From positions 7,073,001-7,137,000 of the forward strand of contig NC_091972.1 in assembly GCF_036711975.1 (NCBI RefSeq): a DNA stretch of 64,000 nt, in the 5' to 3' direction. The stretch comes from Onthophagus taurus. Lineage: Eukaryota; Arthropoda; Insecta; Coleoptera; Scarabaeidae. Under the pieces are notes generated by a model. The model was given only the letters and a program-made list of their open reading frames with translations. It was not told the origin of the DNA and ran no database searches. This document shows positions 60,093 through 64,000 of this stretch, piece by piece; position 1 is the first letter of the stretch, and every line of letters begins with the position of its first letter. The position numbers and the translations under genes were made by a program.

Positions 60093-62362
60093 ATGGATTC
60101 GTATATTTTGGATAAAAGGCATTTTCACATGTGTGAAAGATCATCAATTTGCTCTGATGAATATAAAAGTCAATTGGAAATGCAAGATTCTGATTCAGCG
60201 ATTAGTTCAGAGGAGGAACAATTCATCCCAACGTCTAAATTACAATTTTCGAAAAACACCATCGTTGGGTGTCTTCAAAAATCCATTTACGGAAATGGAA
60301 CTGGTAACAGTATTTTTAGACAATTAAGTTTAGCGTGTTCTGATCATTCCTGTGTGTTTAAAATCAATCCTGATGCTTTAAATAATTTAATATGGGTAAG
60401 TATATTTTAAATAAACATTTTGGATGACCATTATCAAAGTTTTTTTTTATTTTTTATGTTAAGGGTAATTTTGTTGAAGAAAATGGTTTAACAATCGATG
60501 TAAAAGATAATTTCGACGATCATCAACGCAAAGAAATCAATAAAAAATCAAATAAAACTGAAAACGATTTTAATTTCGGCGTTATTGGCGATCGTGGAAG
60601 TGGAAATTATTTAAAAATAACATCTAGTGAAAAGAATATTGTTGAAACAGAGACTTTAGCTCGGATAACGGTAAATATATAGAGTTTAATGTTCACAACG
60701 CTTTCTCAGTAATTATTTCATACATTTAGTTGAATAATCACACTTATTATAAAATTATTTACTGTTTTAACCGTAATTTTTGATTAATTGTTTTTTTATT
60801 TTTAGTGGGATGTATCTAAAAGATGCACAATCCACAAAGAACCCCTCTATTTTATATGCGAGAAATGCGAAAGAACGATTTGCTCAAAATGTATAATCGA
60901 AAATCATCAAGGACATAGAATAACACCAAAAAATACGGAATCTGTTTTCACAACAGCAAAAAAAGTTCAATTATCCTTAAACAACTACATAAAAGATATT
61001 GAAAATTTACTTTTTCAAATTGAAATTACCCTAAAAGAAATTCCATACAAAGCTAAGGAAACTTCGGAAAGTGTAATTCAACTTTTAAACAGTTGGGAAT
61101 ATAACGGTTCGTGCCCACACAGACGACCGTATCTTCTAAAATTAATCGAAACAATTAAAACTTTAAAAGTTAAAGATTTAAAAATGCAACAATACAATTT
61201 AAATCAATTGTTATTTCGAATGGAATCAAATTTAAAATCTTTAAGACAATCGTTAATAACGAAAAATGCAAAAATTATTAATTATTCATCGTTGGCATGC
61301 CGTGAAGATTTAAATTTGGCGAAAAAATACGATTATGGTTTCATTCCGATTCATAACAAAGAATTTCGAATAACTATTAAAAACAACGTTTTTAAAAAAC
61401 CTGCTGGTTTAAGTATTGTTGGAACCACAATGGTTGAATCAATGAAAAAGATTGCTTTAAAAAAAATTCCATTCGATGACTCCGAAAGATACCGTGATTT
61501 AAGTATCGATAATTTTTGTTATTTTAAAATAAATTTTTTAAATGAATTTAAAGATTGTTATTGGTTTGGCGAAGAAGGTAAAGAAAAAGGGCAAGTTTGT
61601 CGTCCTTGGGGAATAATTTGTGATAAAACGGGAAGATTTTTCATTTCTGACCGAAGTAATAATCGGATACAAATTTTTAATCGAAATGGAAAATTTGAAT
61701 TTTCTTTTGGAAAGTATGGAAAATTAAAAGGAGAATTAAATCGCCCAGCAGGAATCGTTATCGATAATTTAAATCGATTAATAGTAGCTGATAAAGATAA
61801 TCATCGTATTCAAATTTTTAATTTAAATGGAGATTATATTCAAGATTTTGGTAAAATGGGTCATTTACCTGGCGAATTTAATTATCCATGGGACGTTTGT
61901 ACGAATTTAAATAATGGAGAAATTATTGTTTCTGATACAAAAAATCGTCGAGTACAAATATTCAATAAAAATTGTATTTTAAATGGAGTCATTGATTTTT
62001 ATCCTTATGATTTAAAATTTTTTGATTTACCAAGAGCCGTTCATTTTAATCCAAATGGTGAATTGGTTATCGGTGATTTTAATAATCATCGTTTTTTAAT
62101 TTTTGATCAAATATTTTCTTCGTTTAAACTTCATGGTTCTGATGGACAATTTAATAGACCTCAAGGTTTAATTATTGATTTAGATGGAAATCATATTGTG
62201 GCCGATTCAAAGAATGGTCGCGTTGTTATTTTCGATCAACATTTTAAAACGATTAAAGAAATCAAAAATGAAACGTTTAAAAATCCCCAAGGAGTTTGTT
62301 TAACACCGGAAGGAAATATTGCGGTTATTGACATGGAATACAATCGAATTGTAGTTTTATAA
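60093..62362 (+). CDS. B-box/NHL-repeat protein (TRIM71/Wech-like, without RING)
   Basis: Three exons: 60093-60395, 60464-60670 and 60806-62362; phase 0; 688 residues. The N-terminus (1-170) has no recognised domain and no RING. A B-box2 at about 176-210 reads CTIHKEPLYFICEKC, then CSKCIIENHQGH. A helical coiled segment follows (about 220-330). Six NHL repeats form the C-terminal propeller: RPWGIICDKTGRFFISDRSN, RPAGIVIDNLNRLIVADKDN, YPWDVCTNLNNGEIIVSDTK, LPRAVHFNPNGELVIGDFNN, RPQGLIIDLDGNHIVADSKN and NPQGVCLTPEGNIAVIDMEY. The last repeats and GDFNNHR track TRIM71/LIN-41 closely; fly Wech also lacks RING. No clear filamin domain is seen between coil and propeller, so orthology is uncertain. 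NHL propellers of this group bind RNA stem-loops or protein partners. Confidence 0.8.
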
Positions 62363-62800
62363 ATTTAAAAAAACCTGTTTTAATGTGTAAAAATTAGTGA
62401 AGCTTTTTATTTAAGCTTAATTTTTTTATATTTTTTTTATTTTTAAGTTAAATTCGATTTTTTCGATATAAAAAAACCGGAAAGATCGATTTAATTAAAA
62501 AAATGTAGTTATAGAAGTGAACTATAAATTACTATGTGTATAAAAATGTGCGTTCATTATTTTTATTTACGTTTCGTAATTTATGGAGTTTTGTGTGTCA
62601 AAATTGTTTTAAGGCAACAAAATTCGAATTTTGCCTTTAATGTTTATGAATTAAATTGTAGCTTAACTGTTTCTTTCGTTTTAAAAATTTGATATGTATT
62701 GGTTACCAATCATAATTTTTTTTGTATAAAAACGTGCAGATGGTTATAATTAATAGCAAAAAAGTATTTTTGACATAAAAATGTTGTAGCGAATAAAAAT
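62363..62800. other. 3' UTR and spacer after the B-box/NHL gene
   Basis: AT-rich. A short inverted repeat near 62604-62640 (AAGGCAACAAAATTCGAATT, then TTGCCTTT) could form a hairpin. No coding sequence. Confidence 0.4.
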
Positions 62801-62829
62801 AGAGTTTCTAAAACAAATCTAAACTTTTT

Positions 62830-63480
62830 TTCTTTCTTACTGTATGCACTAAAAACATAACGATCTCATCAACTTCTTGGACACTACAATACGACAACGC
62901 CAAAGATCTTCTGTCAAAATCTATCTTTCTAGGACATCCCTCTTCACATGCCACCCTATCACTGACAACTGAAGCATCTAATACAGCTATGGGAGCTGTT
63001 TTAACACAAACCATCAATGGAAACTTTCAAACATTAGCATTCTTTAAAAAAAAAATGCTTCATCATTTACTGCCATCAAATTTTTCAAATATTCCTTACT
63101 GGAAATCAATTTACGGTATACACAGATCACAAACCCATTGTCACACAAATCTCAGATATCAAATACATCAGAGGAAATTCAAATGTTATCGCAGATGTTC
63201 TCTGCAGAACAAACAGCGGATCTCTAAATTCATTTTATCCAGATTTTCTAACCCTTACTTGCTGACAGAATTGTCAAACTTACTGAATAAACAATTTTCC
63301 AACAACCCTTCAAATCTTATTGTTTGGCACATGAAACAACATTACAATCCAATATCAAGCTATGCTGTGAATCCTCTTCATCATCTCCAAGACTTTATAT
63401 TCCACAACAGTTCAGACAAGCAGTTTTCGTTTAAATTCATCCAGAAATACGTCCCACCCTTTATGTAATCAAAACAAAAT
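62830..63480 (+). mobile_element. Ty3/gypsy LTR-retrotransposon fossil (pol fragment)
   Basis: A stretch with similarity to the reverse transcriptase/RNase H junction of Ty3/gypsy elements (LTTEASNTAMGAVLTQ, with a TDAS-like signature). It is a broken fragment with several interruptions; no LTRs were seen at its edges. Old. Confidence 0.65.
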
Positions 63481-63619
63481 TCTTTTGGCTCCACATATCA
63501 AAGCAAATTCATGTTTGAACCTAAGCCAGAATCTTCTACTAGATAGAGATCCCTAAGAAGATACCCAAACCATCTCAACATGGGAAATTACTCGTTTGAT
63601 CCAGATTAAACAAACTCCA

Positions 63620-64000
63620 TGTTAGTACAAATTAGTGATGGAACAGATAGTAATTTTCCGAACAGCCAGATATCGGATATTCAGCATCCCCTTCGGCCGG
63701 ATATCCGGCCATTATGGTTATAATTTCTGGTGCATTTCTGAATTTTCTCTTAACTCTAAAAAGAAGATACTTTAATTAATAATTGGTGATATTCCCACAG
63801 GGATCCTTCAAGAAATTAATTTTATAGCGAATATTGAAAGTTATCGATGAAAATTGTAACATCGAAAATTTTATAAAAACTTTAAATATTGTTTTCTCAA
63901 AAACTAACAGTTATTTTGCAAAACGGGTGTGTTCATTGGAAAGAAGACACTTTTATTAACACTTTGGGTAATTTTCATACGTATATTCTAAGAAATCGAT
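63620..64000. repeat. GGATATCCGG-rich repeat, possible hAT element end
   Basis: TTAGTGATGGAACAG at 63632 resembles hAT-type terminal repeats (TAGTGATGGGCA). It is followed by CAGATATCGGATATTCAG and CGGCCGGATATCCGGCC, a palindromic subterminal motif. The element runs past the window edge, so the other end cannot be checked. Confidence 0.4.

Noticed and set aside
1-64000. A prokaryote-type defence island, secretion system or transferred operon
   Set aside because: All recognised genes are intron-containing animal genes; no run of intronless bacterial-type frames was seen.

Overview
The window is nuclear DNA of an insect, most likely a beetle. It is AT-rich, has short GT/AG introns, and carries animal genes typical of insects: thioester-containing proteins, a tamozhennic homologue, a peritrophin-type cuticle protein and a B-box/NHL protein. 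Many transposon remnants lie in introns and between genes. I found no prokaryotic operon, CRISPR array, tRNA or rRNA. Gene models were spliced by eye from reading frames, GT/AG junctions and phase. Every complete multi-exon model sums to a whole number of codons.

Layout, left to right. 1-2.7 kb: 3' end of a NEMO/optineurin-like gene (+) with two alternative zinc-finger last exons; its intron holds a pogo-like transposon that contains a LINE. 3.4-7.7 kb: an ~816-residue nuclear protein rich in CDK-type sites, tentatively MTBP-like (+). 8.1-11.2 kb: two tandem CIB-type EF-hand genes (+). 11.6-12.3 kb: CIMIP2C/FAM166C ciliary protein (-). 13.0-17.6 kb: tamozhennic/SPATA2 homologue (+), whose first intron is a nest of repeats. 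19.9-30.1 kb: two thioester-protein genes (-); the upstream one is complete (1544 residues, with thioester) and the downstream one (745 residues) stops before the thioester domain. 30.1-33.3 kb: transposon debris. 33.3-38.0 kb: PIGO (+). 38.6-40.5 kb: an unrecognised 272-residue gene (-), divergent from Eps15. 40.8-52.3 kb: Eps15 (+), with a six-exon FAM187-like immunoglobulin gene on the opposite strand inside one intron. 55.5-59.0 kb: a one-domain chitin-binding cuticle protein (+). 59.5-59.8 kb: LSm6 (+). 60.1-62.4 kb: a B-box/NHL protein (+). 62.8-64 kb: a Ty3/gypsy fossil and a repeat rich in GGATATCCGG-type motifs.

There is no single pathway cluster. Four genes can be tied to immune signalling or effector function: the NEMO-like gene, tamozhennic (NF-kappaB import in flies; SPATA2 links CYLD to LUBAC in mammals) and the two thioester proteins. 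The most notable novelties are the truncated thioester protein with a polybasic site, the paired zinc-finger last exons, and the nested gene whose stop codon lies 25 bases from an Eps15 exon.
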